DNA of 38,770 bases from DAOUGC01 sp034429695 (GCA_034429695.1 DAOUGC010000173.1:1-38770); one strand, 5' to 3'; positions 29,204-37,997 are shown, counted from the stretch's first letter. A program made the numbers and translations. Notes: generated from the sequence alone by a model not told the origin.

Positions 29204-30520
29204 TTACCTGCGCCGATTGGGAGCCACCATGTCGCCCAGAATGGCGCCGAACACTTCGGGGCCCAACTTGAACCCGGCAGCCTGCAGGCGGGTTCCAAAC
29301 AGCGGGCGCATACCCGTCGGTTTAAGTTCTCCGATCACCTTGCCGTCCTGAGTGACATTGGTTTGTTCAAAGCGGAAAATGTCGGTCATCACCACCGTGT
29401 CGCCTTCCATGCCAGCCACTTCGGTGATGGCGGTAACCTTGCGGCTGCCGTCGCGCAGGCGAGATTGCTGCACAATGACATCCACTGCCGAGGCAATCTG
29501 TTCGCGCACCACTTTTAATGGCAGATCCATGCCAGCCATCAGGCACATGGTCTCCAGACGGGAGATGGTATCGCGCGGGGAGTTGGCGTGCAGGGTGGTG
29601 AGTGAACCGTCGTGCCCGGTATTCATGGCTTGCAGCATATCCAGCGCCTCGCCGCCGCGCACCTCTCCCACCACAATGCGGTCGGGGCGCATACGCAATG
29701 CGTTGCGTACCAGTTCGCGGATGGTCACGGCATGGCGGCCTTCCATATTGGCTGGTTTGGTCTCCAAACGCACCACGTGTTCCTGTTGCAGTTTCAGCTC
29801 GGCGGCATCTTCAATGGTGACAATGCGTTCGTCTTCAGGAATGAAACCGGAGAGTACATTCAGCAGGGTGGTCTTGCCAGAGCCTGTTCCGCCAGCGATG
29901 ATGATGTTGAGATGCGAGACCACACAGGCGCGGATGAACTCGGCCATGTTGGCGGTCAGCGAGCCATATTCGATCAGTTGTTCAACAGACAGGCGAAATT
30001 TCATGAATTTGCGGATGGTGATCGACGGACCATCAATGGAGACCGGTGGGATGATGGCGTTTACACGCGAGCCATCCGGCAGGCGGGCGTCCACTGCGGG
30101 AGAGTCGGTATCAATATGGCGGCCAAGTGGGGAGATGATGCGGTCGATCAGGCGCAGGACCTGATCGTCACTATCAAAGGTGATGTTGGTACGGGTGAGC
30201 TTTCCCTTGCGTTCAACATACACGCGATTGGGCCCGTTGACCATGATCTCGGTTACATCGTCATCATCCAGCAGGGCTTGCAGCGGGCCAAAACCCAGCA
30301 TTTCATCCAGTATGTCATGAAACAACTGGTCACGGATGGAATTGGGCAGATTGAGTTTGGTGGTCTGGTAGACCTGTTGGAGCAGTTCGGTAACGACTTT
30401 GCGCCGGTCTTTTGCCGGTACGTCGCGGGCTTCCACTTCTCTGGCGATTTGATTGATCAGGTAGCTGCGAATCCGCTGTAGATCAGCGCTCCGCCCTGCA
30501 TTCTGGCCGGGTGTGTTCAT
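29204..30520 (-). CDS. cpaF: CpaF/TadA-family secretion or pilus ATPase
   Basis: 438 residues. The N-terminal helical domain contains FHDILDEMLGFGPLQALLDDD and the MVNGPNRVYVERKGKL signature. The motor has Walker A GGTGSGKTT (K216), the Asp box, Walker B-like DRIVVGEVRGGEALDM and the His box region GHDGSLTTLHANSPRD. CpaF/TadA drives assembly of Flp (tight adherence) type IVc pili as a hexameric cytoplasmic ATPase; related proteins also serve other secretion systems. No CpaB, RcpA, TadB or TadC gene follows in the window, so the rest of the machine must lie elsewhere. The gene begins four bases after the small protein at 30525 and ends the long minus-strand run. Confidence 0.92.
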   Translation of the reverse strand: MNTPGQNAGRSADLQRIRSYLINQIAREVEARDVPAKDRRKVVTELLQQVYQTTKLNLPNSIRDQLFHDILDEMLGFGPLQALLDDDDVTEIMVNGPNRVYVERKGKLTRTNITFDSDDQVLRLIDRIISPLGRHIDTDSPAVDARLPDGSRVNAIIPPVSIDGPSITIRKFMKFRLSVEQLIEYGSLTANMAEFIRACVVSHLNIIIAGGTGSGKTTLLNVLSGFIPEDERIVTIEDAAELKLQQEHVVRLETKPANMEGRHAVTIRELVRNALRMRPDRIVVGEVRGGEALDMLQAMNTGHDGSLTTLHANSPRDTISRLETMCLMAGMDLPLKVVREQIASAVDVIVQQSRLRDGSRKVTAITEVAGMEGDTVVMTDIFRFEQTNVTQDGKVIGELKPTGMRPLFGTRLQAAGFKLGPEVFGAILGDMVAPNRRR

Positions 30521-30524
30521 CCTG

Positions 30525-30815
30525 CTACTCCGCGGAGACTAGTTCGTTGATTGGGACGATCCAGGAGATTTGGTCGCGATGAACCACCATGAATTTGGTT
30601 TCCAGAATTAGCTCACCGTTTAAATCGTGGATGGATGCATTGGTCACCGCGATAAATAGCTCGGTCTTCTGCATCTCATCGATCAGTCGTTCCTGCGGAC
30701 GGATGTGGATGGTTCCGGTAATGCGCTGGTCGCGGGTATGAATGATGACCTCGACCGGCTTTTTCTGGATGACATCGGTAAAGATCTTACCTTTATCTTC
30801 AAAGGGTGAGTACAT
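30525..30815 (-). CDS. Small conserved protein, unknown function
   Basis: 96 residues, predicted soluble and mostly beta-strand. It contains PVEVIIHTRDQRITGTIHIRP, then NASIHDLNGELILE and FMVVHRDQISWIVP, a strand pattern like a small beta-barrel that may bind a ligand or partner protein. A DUF6812-like family is my tentative association and I am not sure of it. It sits between the response regulator and cpaF, four bases from the latter, so it may be an accessory of the CpaF system or a link between signalling and that ATPase. The SD is weak. Confidence 0.6.
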   Translation of the reverse strand: MYSPFEDKGKIFTDVIQKKPVEVIIHTRDQRITGTIHIRPQERLIDEMQKTELFIAVTNASIHDLNGELILETKFMVVHRDQISWIVPINELVSAE

Positions 30816-30862
30816 GAGGGGCTACCTTTCTCGTCAGGCAGATTGTACCCCGCCGCGATGTT

Positions 30863-31564
30863 TTATGAGCTTTCTTTTTCGATAGGTGGCATGAGATAAC
30901 CCAAACCTGCGCGGGTGACAATGTGTTGGGGTGAGTGGGGATTGTCTTCCAGCTTCTGGCGCAGGCGGGCAATGGATACCCATAAGATTTCCTTGTCTTC
31001 ACGGTACTGCGGTCCCCAGATGTTGATCAGCAGTTCCTCGGCGGTCAGCACCTGGCCGACGTGCTGGGCAAACTGGATCAACAGGCGGTATTCAGTGGCT
31101 GAGAGAAAGACCGGTTTGTTATCCTTCCATACCTCAGCGCGTGCGAAGTCAATTTTGAGGTTGGAGTGGGTAAAGTAGCGGTTCTGGGTGACCTGTTCGG
31201 TGGTGTGGGCGCGGCGCAAAACTGCGCGCACGCGGGCTACCAGTTCAGTGGCGGAGAAAGGTTTGACCACATAATCATCAGCGCCAACATTCAACCCCTG
31301 AACACGGTCCTGCTCTTCGCCGCGCGCGGTGAGCATGATGATGGGCACATTGGAGAACTGGCGAATGCGTTCACACGCACTGATGCCATCCAGTTTGGGC
31401 ATGATGATGTCCATGATCACCAGGTCCGGGTGGCGGTTTGATACCATTTCGAGTGCATCTTCACCATTATTGGCGGTGATGACATCGTAGCCTTCTTTTT
31501 CAAGATTGACCTTTAAAAGATGCTGGTACAGGGTTTCATCGTCAACTGCCAAAATCAGCGTCAT
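30863..31564 (-). CDS. OmpR/PhoB-family response regulator
   Basis: 233 residues. The receiver domain (1-about 118) has the acidic pair D8-D9, phospho-acceptor D52 in VIMDIIMP, Thr in MLTA and K101 in VVKPF. The winged-helix effector (about 133-228) has SATEYRLLIQF and VSIARLRQKLEDNP, the OmpR recognition region. It should bind tandem direct repeats in DNA after phosphorylation. It begins 21 bases after the stop of a soluble histidine kinase and is likely that kinase's partner, although a second kinase gene is also in the run. Target genes are not evident; cpaF downstream is a natural candidate. Confidence 0.93.
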   Translation of the reverse strand: MTLILAVDDETLYQHLLKVNLEKEGYDVITANNGEDALEMVSNRHPDLVIMDIIMPKLDGISACERIRQFSNVPIIMLTARGEEQDRVQGLNVGADDYVVKPFSATELVARVRAVLRRAHTTEQVTQNRYFTHSNLKIDFARAEVWKDNKPVFLSATEYRLLIQFAQHVGQVLTAEELLINIWGPQYREDKEILWVSIARLRQKLEDNPHSPQHIVTRAGLGYLMPPIEKESS

Positions 31565-31585
31565 CAGGGACTCCTTCCTGTCAAC

Positions 31586-32803
31586 TCAAGCAACCGGTTT
31601 ATCGGCTGGTTTATATGGTAGTTGGATGTGGAATACCATTCCATCCCCCAACGTTGATGTGGCGTAGATCATCCCGTTATGTGCCTGGATGATTTGTTTG
31701 CAAATATTCAATCCCAGACCGGTTCCATGAATACCGGGAGGCTGGTCGGGATTGCGGAAAAAGCGTGTAAACAACGAGGCAAGGTACTTTTCTGGAATTC
31801 CAGGACCGTGATCCCTCACTTCAATTTTAATCCAATCTGCTTCCTGATGGATGTTAATATCGACGGGTGATCCCGGGGCGTACTTGACGGCATTGCTCAG
31901 CAGATTTTCAAACACCTGTGAGATGCGCCGTGGGCTGGCCTGGATGGGGGGAAGATAGGATGAAACCGAGAGGTTAATGACCAGGTCGGTGTGTTGCAAC
32001 CTGGCGCGCATGATGACATCATTCATCAGTGCGTCCAACCGCACCGGATGGAACTTCATATCCATCATGCCAGACTGCAGACGGGCGGAATCGAGCAGGT
32101 TCTCGATCAACTCCTGCAGGTGGTCGGTTTCCTGATCGATAATCTGGAGGAACTGCTGTTGGGTTTCATGATCCCACGTGGTGTCCGCCCGCAGGAGTGT
32201 GGTGGCATAACCCTTGATAAACCCCAGCGGGTTTCTTAACTCGTGGGTGAGGGTGGAAATGAAGTCTTCCTGCAACTGGCTCTGCATATGCTTGATTTCC
32301 AGTGAGGCATACTTCTGTTGCAGTTTCTGACGCTCCACCAGCAGCGCAATTTGATTGGCGATGAATTCTCCGAGTTGAATGTCACTGGCAGAGAATTCCG
32401 GACCTCCAAAACGCACATAAATGAGGGCTCCCAGCACTTCCGTGCCGGCGCACATGGGCGCTGCCAGCAGGAAGGGACGGCGCAGGCGTTCTGTCTCTGT
32501 ATCGGGCGGTTTTTGAAGGATGGTTTTGCGTTTTTCAATCACCTGGGTGGTGATGGATTCACCCCAGGCAATGTCCGCTTCTGACTTTCTTCCACGCCCC
32601 ATGGCGCGCGCATACATCACTTCCAGATGGTTTTGGTCGTCAGCAATGAAGACTGCCAGGTTGTCAAAAATGAATATGGAACGAACCAGGCCGGATACCT
32701 TGTCCAGAGCAGGTTTCCATTCAGGCGCTTCGGCCACCAATCGACTGATCTCAAAGAGATCCTGCGGGCGAACTTCCTTTGGCCGGTTGACTGTTTCAGT
32801 CAT
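31586..32803 (-). CDS. Soluble GAF-domain sensor histidine kinase
   Basis: 405 residues without membrane helices. A GAF domain spans about 20-155 (LAVFIADDQNHLEVMY and VLGALIYVRF), then a short coiled coil leads to the HisKA domain with the H-box FISTLTHELRNPLGF (H187). The ATPase has the N-box FENLLSNAVKYAPG, G1 DHGPGIPEKY and G2 GTGLGLNICK. It senses a cytoplasmic signal through GAF, type unknown. It is followed directly by the OmpR-type regulator gene and preceded by another kinase gene, giving two kinases for one regulator. Confidence 0.93.
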   Translation of the reverse strand: MTETVNRPKEVRPQDLFEISRLVAEAPEWKPALDKVSGLVRSIFIFDNLAVFIADDQNHLEVMYARAMGRGRKSEADIAWGESITTQVIEKRKTILQKPPDTETERLRRPFLLAAPMCAGTEVLGALIYVRFGGPEFSASDIQLGEFIANQIALLVERQKLQQKYASLEIKHMQSQLQEDFISTLTHELRNPLGFIKGYATTLLRADTTWDHETQQQFLQIIDQETDHLQELIENLLDSARLQSGMMDMKFHPVRLDALMNDVIMRARLQHTDLVINLSVSSYLPPIQASPRRISQVFENLLSNAVKYAPGSPVDINIHQEADWIKIEVRDHGPGIPEKYLASLFTRFFRNPDQPPGIHGTGLGLNICKQIIQAHNGMIYATSTLGDGMVFHIQLPYKPADKPVA

Positions 32804-32834
32804 GTTTTTTCTCGCGCCTCCATCCCATGTGGAT

Positions 32835-33869
32835 TTACTGGCTGCCGTTTGCCTTTATTTCCACAGTGCTGAGCAGGAAGGCAAATTGACTGCCTTTGCC
32901 GGGTTGTGATGTAACATGAATGACCGAATTATGTGCTTCAATGATTTTCTTCGCGAGTCCCAAGCCAAGACCCGTGCCAGAGTACCGCCGGGTGGATGAA
33001 CCATCCAATTGGTGGAATGGCTCGAAGATTTCATTAATTTTGTCTGGTTTGATGCCAATACCGGTATCTGATACCGATACGCGCAGGAACCTGCCGTCCT
33101 TCTCGATTTTTACAATCACCTCACCACCCTTTGGGGTGAACTTGACGGCGTTGTCCACCAGTTGCTGGATAACCCATCCCACTTTTTCCTCATCACCCAC
33201 CACATTGGGCAGTGAATTGGGGCAAATTAATTGCAGATGGATTTGCTGTTCATTGGCTTTGGCCGAGTAGCGGTTCAACGCTGCTGTGCATACGCTCGCC
33301 AGATTGAAGGGTTTGGGTTTCAGGTTGATTGTGCTGCGTTCCATGGTGGAGAACAGGATCATGTCCTCGATCAGGTGCTCCAATCGGTCTGATGAGCGCT
33401 GCATGACGGACAGCGCCTGCTTTTGTTCGTCGTTCAGGTTGCCCAGATCACCGGTGATTAACAGCTCGAGATAGCCTTTAAGATGGGTGAGCGGGGTGCG
33501 CAATTCATGCGAAATATTGGCGACGAAATTGGTTTTAAGCTGGTTCAGCTCCGATAGCTTGGCAAGCGCCTGTTCCAGCTCTGCGGTGCGCTCCTGAACG
33601 CGCTGCTCAAGGCGCTGATTGGCTTTGGTAAGGGCAGTACGCAGTTGCAGAATCTGTTCGGTGATGGCACTGTCAAGCGTGGTCCGGTCGATTGCGCCCA
33701 TCTTGATCAGGATCTGTCCGAGCAAATCGGGGGTTTCATGGTTTTCCCGCTGGCGGGCCTGGTATTCCAGGGCATGTTTAAGATCATCACTGGTGATCAA
33801 GCCTTTTTCGACCAGGTAATCACCCAGACGGGAGATGAGAATTTCAGGAGTGAGCGGGCGTGAATACAT
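32835..33869 (-). CDS. Histidine kinase with GspE/PilB N-terminal (MshEN-like) domain
   Basis: 344 residues from the ATG at 33869, which has GGAGG four bases upstream; an ATG 36 bases earlier overlaps the previous gene. Residues about 11-75 (RLGDYLVEKGLITSDDLKHAL ending in LGQILIKMGAIDRTTL) match the short helical N-terminal domain of GspE/PilB-type ATPases, MshEN variants of which bind c-di-GMP. A coiled coil (80-112) leads to the H-box ISHELRTPLTHLKGY (H121) and a complete ATPase with VDNAVKFTPKGGE, DTGIGIKPDK and GTGLGLGLAKK. No membrane segment. It may couple a nucleotide or protein signal to the regulator at 30863. Confidence 0.85.
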   Translation of the reverse strand: MYSRPLTPEILISRLGDYLVEKGLITSDDLKHALEYQARQRENHETPDLLGQILIKMGAIDRTTLDSAITEQILQLRTALTKANQRLEQRVQERTAELEQALAKLSELNQLKTNFVANISHELRTPLTHLKGYLELLITGDLGNLNDEQKQALSVMQRSSDRLEHLIEDMILFSTMERSTINLKPKPFNLASVCTAALNRYSAKANEQQIHLQLICPNSLPNVVGDEEKVGWVIQQLVDNAVKFTPKGGEVIVKIEKDGRFLRVSVSDTGIGIKPDKINEIFEPFHQLDGSSTRRYSGTGLGLGLAKKIIEAHNSVIHVTSQPGKGSQFAFLLSTVEIKANGSQ

Positions 33870-33880
33870 GCAGCCTCCAG

Positions 33881-35473
33881 CTATGCGGATTTGCGCCAAA
33901 CCCACTGACCGGAAACCATGGTCGCATCTGGCGCAAGGCTATGCAGGTGGTCAACAGGGATGTCAAAAGGATCGACCGGCAGGACGATCAGATCGGCATG
34001 GAAACCGGGGCTCAGGCTGCCGAGGCGGTCTTCCATGCCGGCTGCATAAGCAGGCCCCAACGTGAAACCATGGAATGCCTCCTGTAGCGAAAGCCGCTGC
34101 GGTGGGTACCAGCCGCCTTCAGGGTAATTACTGGTACGCTGGCGGGTGACAGCGGCGTGGATGCCCAGGAATGGGTTGGGTGATTCCACCGGTGCATCAG
34201 AGCCGAATGCCACATGCGTATTGTTTTGTAACAGCGTGCGGTAGGCATAGGCATTGGCGGAGCGCGCGCCCCAGAATTGATCGGCAATATCCATGTCTGA
34301 AGTGGCATGGATGGGTTGCACCGAACCGATCACGCCCAGTTCAGCCAGGCGGTGATGATCCTGTGGATGCAGGATCTGTACGTGCTCAATGCGGTGCCGC
34401 AGGGCTGGCAGGTCGTGCGCCATTTCATACTGGCGGATTTGTTCGAACGCATTGAGCATCTCGTGGTTGGCACGGTCACCGATGGCATGTACCGCGACAC
34501 TGATGCCGCCCCGGACAGCCGTCTGGCCGTGTTCCAACATCTGTTCAGCATCCATGAATAACATGCCGGTTTGGCCGGGGTCGTTCTCGTATGGCTCCAG
34601 CATGGCGGCGGTATGCGGGCCAAGCGCGCCATCAGCGAACATTTTCACTGAACCAATGCGCAGGAAGTCATCCCCAAAGCCGGAGCGCAATCCAAGCGCA
34701 GCGGCGTGATCAAGCAATTCAAGCGGGATGCTTTTGATGACATGCAGGTGCAGGCGTTCATCGGCATGCAGCATTTGCAGTGCGGAAAAGCAGCGCGCCT
34801 GATCAAAGTCGTGCACGCCGGTGATGCCCATGGACCATAACATGGTCTGCGCAGACTCAATGGCATCCGCCACCTCGGTTACCCCTGGTTCCGGCAGGAT
34901 GGAATAAATCAACTCCATGGCTGATTCAAACAGAATGCCGGTGGGAGAGCCGTCTGGCGCACGGTCAATACGGCCACCCTCAGGGTCCGGAGTGTGCAGG
35001 TCAATACCGGCCAGTTGCATGGCGCGTGTATTTGCCCAGGCAGCGTGTAACGATTTTGCTGTTAGAAACACAGGGTGTTCAGGGGCAATGGCATCCAGCA
35101 GGGCGGCGTTGCCGAAACCTTCAGCCCATACGTTTTGATTCCATCCATGTCCCCGAATCCACGCCCCGGATGGGGTGCTCTGGGTGCGTTCTGCCACACG
35201 GCGCAGACATTCATCCCGTGTGGGTGTTTCGCAGTCCACTATCTGTAGAAACAGGGCGTAGTTTTCAATGTGAATATGTGCATCGGTCAGGCCAGGCAGG
35301 ATGGTTTTCCCCTGCATGTCCATCACCACCACACCCGGCCCTGATAGGGCGAGTAAATCAGCATCAGAACCGGCAGCGACCACACGGCCGTGATCGATGG
35401 CGAGAGCACTCACAGTGGGTTGGTAAGGGTTGAATGTATGGATGCGCGCGTTATGCAGGACCTGCATACTCAC
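33881..35473 (-). CDS. YtcJ-like metal-dependent amidohydrolase
   Basis: 530 residues of the amidohydrolase superfamily, YtcJ/NfdA-like subgroup. Metal-site and family motifs are LPGLTDAHIHIENYA, SLHAAWANTRAM, VKMFADGALG, VAVHAIGDRANHEML, RIEH, and the C-terminal AFGSDAPVESPNPFLGIHAAVTR with DLIVLPVDPF. Members hydrolyse N-acyl or formyl amides in the cytoplasm; the substrate cannot be told. Its start overlaps the parB stop by four bases (ATGA) and the second kinase begins 11 bases after its stop, so it is embedded in the parAB-signalling run with no evident functional reason. Confidence 0.9.
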   Translation of the reverse strand: MSMQVLHNARIHTFNPYQPTVSALAIDHGRVVAAGSDADLLALSGPGVVVMDMQGKTILPGLTDAHIHIENYALFLQIVDCETPTRDECLRRVAERTQSTPSGAWIRGHGWNQNVWAEGFGNAALLDAIAPEHPVFLTAKSLHAAWANTRAMQLAGIDLHTPDPEGGRIDRAPDGSPTGILFESAMELIYSILPEPGVTEVADAIESAQTMLWSMGITGVHDFDQARCFSALQMLHADERLHLHVIKSIPLELLDHAAALGLRSGFGDDFLRIGSVKMFADGALGPHTAAMLEPYENDPGQTGMLFMDAEQMLEHGQTAVRGGISVAVHAIGDRANHEMLNAFEQIRQYEMAHDLPALRHRIEHVQILHPQDHHRLAELGVIGSVQPIHATSDMDIADQFWGARSANAYAYRTLLQNNTHVAFGSDAPVESPNPFLGIHAAVTRQRTSNYPEGGWYPPQRLSLQEAFHGFTLGPAYAAGMEDRLGSLSPGFHADLIVLPVDPFDIPVDHLHSLAPDATMVSGQWVWRKSA

Positions 35474-36324
35474 TCCTTCATCAATCGTTCGATCAGGGCG
35501 TTCAACTCTTCGTCGGAATAATAGTAGAAAGTGATTGCACCGCCTTTTTTTCCATGTTGAACCTGGATGCGCGTTCCAAAGAAAGAACGCAGGCGGGTTT
35601 CCAGGTCTGAGACTTCAGGAGATGGGGCAGTGGGCAGGTGTGCCGGAGCGCGGGTACCGCTCATCTTTTGCACCAGCTTCTCGGTCTGGCGTACGGTGAG
35701 GTCCTGTTCCAGCACGATCTTGAGCGCTGCAGTCTGCGCCTGATGGTGGGGCAAACCTTGAAGAGCGCGCGCGTGACCTTCGCTGATCAAACCTTCAGCC
35801 AGTGCTTTACGCACGGTTTCAGGCAGGTTGAGCAATCGTAAAGTATTGGTGACAGCCACCCGGCTCTTGCCCACCCGCATGGCAATGTCCTCGTGGGTCA
35901 TGCCAAAATCATCTGAGAGGTGTTGATAAGCTGCGGCGGTTTCCAACGGGGTCAGGTCGGCGCGCTGGACATTCTCGATTAACGCGAGTTCCAGCATTTG
36001 CTGATCAGTGGCCTGGCGCACCAGCACCGGCACGGTTTCCGCACCGGCAAGGGCGGCGGCGCGCAGGCGGCGTTCGCCGGCGATGAGGATGTACTGGTCG
36101 TCGGTGGGGTCGTATGTCACGATCAACGGCTGGATCACGCCGTGCTCGCGGATCGAAGCAGCCAGATCCTCAAGGTCTTCGTCCTTCATGATCTGGCGCG
36201 GTTGGCGCGGATTGGGGATGACTTTATCAATGGGGGCAAGCATTGCTCCAGCCGCTGAACGGGATGGTTCATTGGATGGGATCAATGCGTCGAGACCTTT
36301 GCCTAAGCCGCTTCTTTTTGCCAT
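35470..36324 (-). CDS. parB: Chromosome partitioning protein ParB (Spo0J-like)
   Basis: 284 residues, chromosomal ParB size. The N-terminus MAKRSGLGKGLDALIP is the ParA-interacting segment. The CTPase core has the GERRLRAA motif and ENVQRADLTPLETA; the DNA-binding HTH is MTHEDIAMRVGKSRVAVTNTLRLL; the C-terminal dimer domain ends NALIERLMKE. ParB loads at parS, spreads as a CTP clamp and stimulates ParA. I could not find a convincing parS 16-mer in this window. It lies 12 bases after parA. Confidence 0.96.
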   Translation of the reverse strand: MAKRSGLGKGLDALIPSNEPSRSAAGAMLAPIDKVIPNPRQPRQIMKDEDLEDLAASIREHGVIQPLIVTYDPTDDQYILIAGERRLRAAALAGAETVPVLVRQATDQQMLELALIENVQRADLTPLETAAAYQHLSDDFGMTHEDIAMRVGKSRVAVTNTLRLLNLPETVRKALAEGLISEGHARALQGLPHHQAQTAALKIVLEQDLTVRQTEKLVQKMSGTRAPAHLPTAPSPEVSDLETRLRSFFGTRIQVQHGKKGGAITFYYYSDEELNALIERLMKE

Positions 36325-36336
36325 GTGCCTGTATGG

Positions 36337-37128
36337 TTACTCCTGCAGTTGAGGAATGCGGACGCCATCCTGTTCCAGTATTTCCCTGACGAGAAGAGAG
36401 TATGCCTTTGCCGAGCCAGACTCGGGAGCATACACCGAGATGGGCTGCCCATAAGAGGGCGCTTCTGCCAGGCGTACACTGCGCGGCACAACGCTTTGAA
36501 AGACCTGATTGGGGAAGTATTTTCTCACTTCTGATACCACGTCCATGGCCAGTTTGGTGCGTCCATCGTACATGGTCAGGATTACCCCGCGGACTTTAAG
36601 CGAAGGTTGTAATGAGCTTTGCACCCGCTGAATGGTCTGGGTGAGCTGCCCCAATCCTTCCAGCGCCAGGTATTCGCACTGCACCGGGATGATCACACCA
36701 TCCTGTCCGGCGACCAGCCCATTGATGGTGAGCAGGCTGAGCGATGGAGGGCAATCGATCAAAATGTAGTCGTAGCGGTCGGTAATTTGTTGAAGAGCTT
36801 CTTTGAGACGATGCTCGCGGCGTTCAAGATCGATCAATTCCACCTCGGCGCCGGCAAGGGCTGGCGAGGCGGGAAGGAGGGATAGCTTGTAGCGCGGATT
36901 GTGTAAAATTTGGGGGACGATGGGTGCAGCGCCCAACATGACTTCGTACGTGCCTGATTTGACTGTGCGTTTGTCAACACCAAGAGACGATGTGGCATTT
37001 GCCTGTGGATCGAGGTCCACCAGCAGCACGCGCTGCCCGTAATAGCCCAGGTAGGCTCCCAGGTTGATGGCGGAGGTGGTTTTTCCGACGCCGCCTTTCT
37101 GATTGGCTAGTGAGTAAATGTGCACCAT
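36337..37128 (-). CDS. parA: Chromosome partitioning ATPase ParA (Soj-like)
   Basis: 263 residues, typical of chromosomal Soj without an N-terminal HTH. The deviant Walker A KGGVGKTT is at 11-18, followed by VLLVDLDPQANAT, the switch LIDCPPSLSLLT and VVPRSVRLAEAPSYGQP. It forms ATP-dependent DNA-bound dimers that ParB releases. The ATG at 37128 is right for the family (MVHIYSLANQ); an upstream in-frame ATG would overlap the PfkB gene. AGGA lies seven bases before the start. It begins two bases after the sugar-kinase stop. Confidence 0.96.
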   Translation of the reverse strand: MVHIYSLANQKGGVGKTTSAINLGAYLGYYGQRVLLVDLDPQANATSSLGVDKRTVKSGTYEVMLGAAPIVPQILHNPRYKLSLLPASPALAGAEVELIDLERREHRLKEALQQITDRYDYILIDCPPSLSLLTINGLVAGQDGVIIPVQCEYLALEGLGQLTQTIQRVQSSLQPSLKVRGVILTMYDGRTKLAMDVVSEVRKYFPNQVFQSVVPRSVRLAEAPSYGQPISVYAPESGSAKAYSLLVREILEQDGVRIPQLQE

Positions 37129-37130
37129 GA

Positions 37131-37985
37131 CTATTCCTGGATGACTTCCACAATGCAATTTTGAACTTCATCGGCAGTGGGAATGCTGACCATCCCAGAG
37201 CGGGTGACAGACGCCGAGGCGAGTTGGTTGGCGCAACGGACTGCCTCCCACGGATCGCGGGTGATGCGCAAACGTGCAAAAAAGGTGGCGGCAAAAATAT
37301 CACCTGCACCCACTGAGTCAACTTCATCAACCGTGGGCGGTGGGAAGCGCCGCACATCGCCGTTCCAGTACAGGCGCGCTCCGGCTTTCCCCTCGGTGAC
37401 AGCCAGCACACGCGCATGGGTGGCCATATCATCCACCACCCGTTCGTTACCGGCCACATCTTCAATGCTCATCACAACGGCATCCGCATTTTGCAGCACA
37501 TAGGCACTCTCGTACCAGTCGCCAAAAGAAACACGGCCTTTCTCATCCCACTGGCGCATCCAACCCTGTGGGGTAAGCCCCACAAAACTGCCCGGAAAGG
37601 ATCGGGCAAGGTTTGGCTCAACTTCACCTGCCACCGGGCCCAGATGCACGATGGGCGCATTACGCCAGGTTTCAGGGACCTGAGAGTAATCAAGCAGGGG
37701 GGCGACATGGTGTATATATTGTTTGCGTCCCTGTGGAGTGGTGATGTTTTCGAACGTGGTGTTCACGTCTGAGAAATGACGTGAAATTTGTACACCATCC
37801 AGCAGGGATAAATCAGTTTCCGGGGTGCAGGCGGTCACCAGACCCACCCGCAACCCCAGCGCACGGGCAGTCAGCGCTGCGTAGGTGGCGGTGCCGCCCA
37901 GAACCGGGCCTGAAGGGGTCAGATCGTGTGTTACATGGCCGATCACCAGATAATCAACGGGTTGTATGGGAGCAATGATGCGCAT
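37131..37985 (-). CDS. PfkB-family carbohydrate kinase
   Basis: 284 residues. The N-terminal GPVLGGTATYAALTARALG carries the first PfkB pattern (the GG and small-residue loop), and the C-terminal DSVGAGDIFAATFF carries the catalytic-Asp signature with the anion hole. The substrate may be a sugar or nucleoside; the short length and lack of a clear lid suggest neither ribokinase nor fructokinase can be assumed. The ATG follows a TATAAT by six bases, so the message probably starts at or next to the start codon. It is the first gene of the run leading through parA and parB to cpaF. Confidence 0.88.
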   Translation of the reverse strand: MRIIAPIQPVDYLVIGHVTHDLTPSGPVLGGTATYAALTARALGLRVGLVTACTPETDLSLLDGVQISRHFSDVNTTFENITTPQGRKQYIHHVAPLLDYSQVPETWRNAPIVHLGPVAGEVEPNLARSFPGSFVGLTPQGWMRQWDEKGRVSFGDWYESAYVLQNADAVVMSIEDVAGNERVVDDMATHARVLAVTEGKAGARLYWNGDVRRFPPPTVDEVDSVGAGDIFAATFFARLRITRDPWEAVRCANQLASASVTRSGMVSIPTADEVQNCIVEVIQE

Positions 37986-37991
37986 AGATCA

Positions 37992-37997
37992 ATTATA
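37992..37997 (-). promoter_or_regulatory. -10 element at leaderless distance for the pfkB-parA-parB run
   Basis: Minus-strand TATAAT ends six bases before the ATG at 37985, so the expected +1 falls on the start codon. No SD precedes the ATG. The upstream 40 bases are AT-rich; TTGTTC lies only 12 bases above the -10, too close for a standard -35. Confidence 0.55.

Noticed and set aside
29352..30481. Long open frames on the plus strand opposite cpaF (up to 289 codons).
   Set aside because: They are antisense to a motif-perfect CpaF gene, show no recognisable domain, and have the low-complexity composition expected of reverse frames in GC-rich genes.
29204..30815. A full Tad/Flp pilus locus around cpaF.
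   Set aside because: No pilin, prepilin peptidase, CpaB, secretin or TadB/TadC-like gene is next to cpaF in this window.
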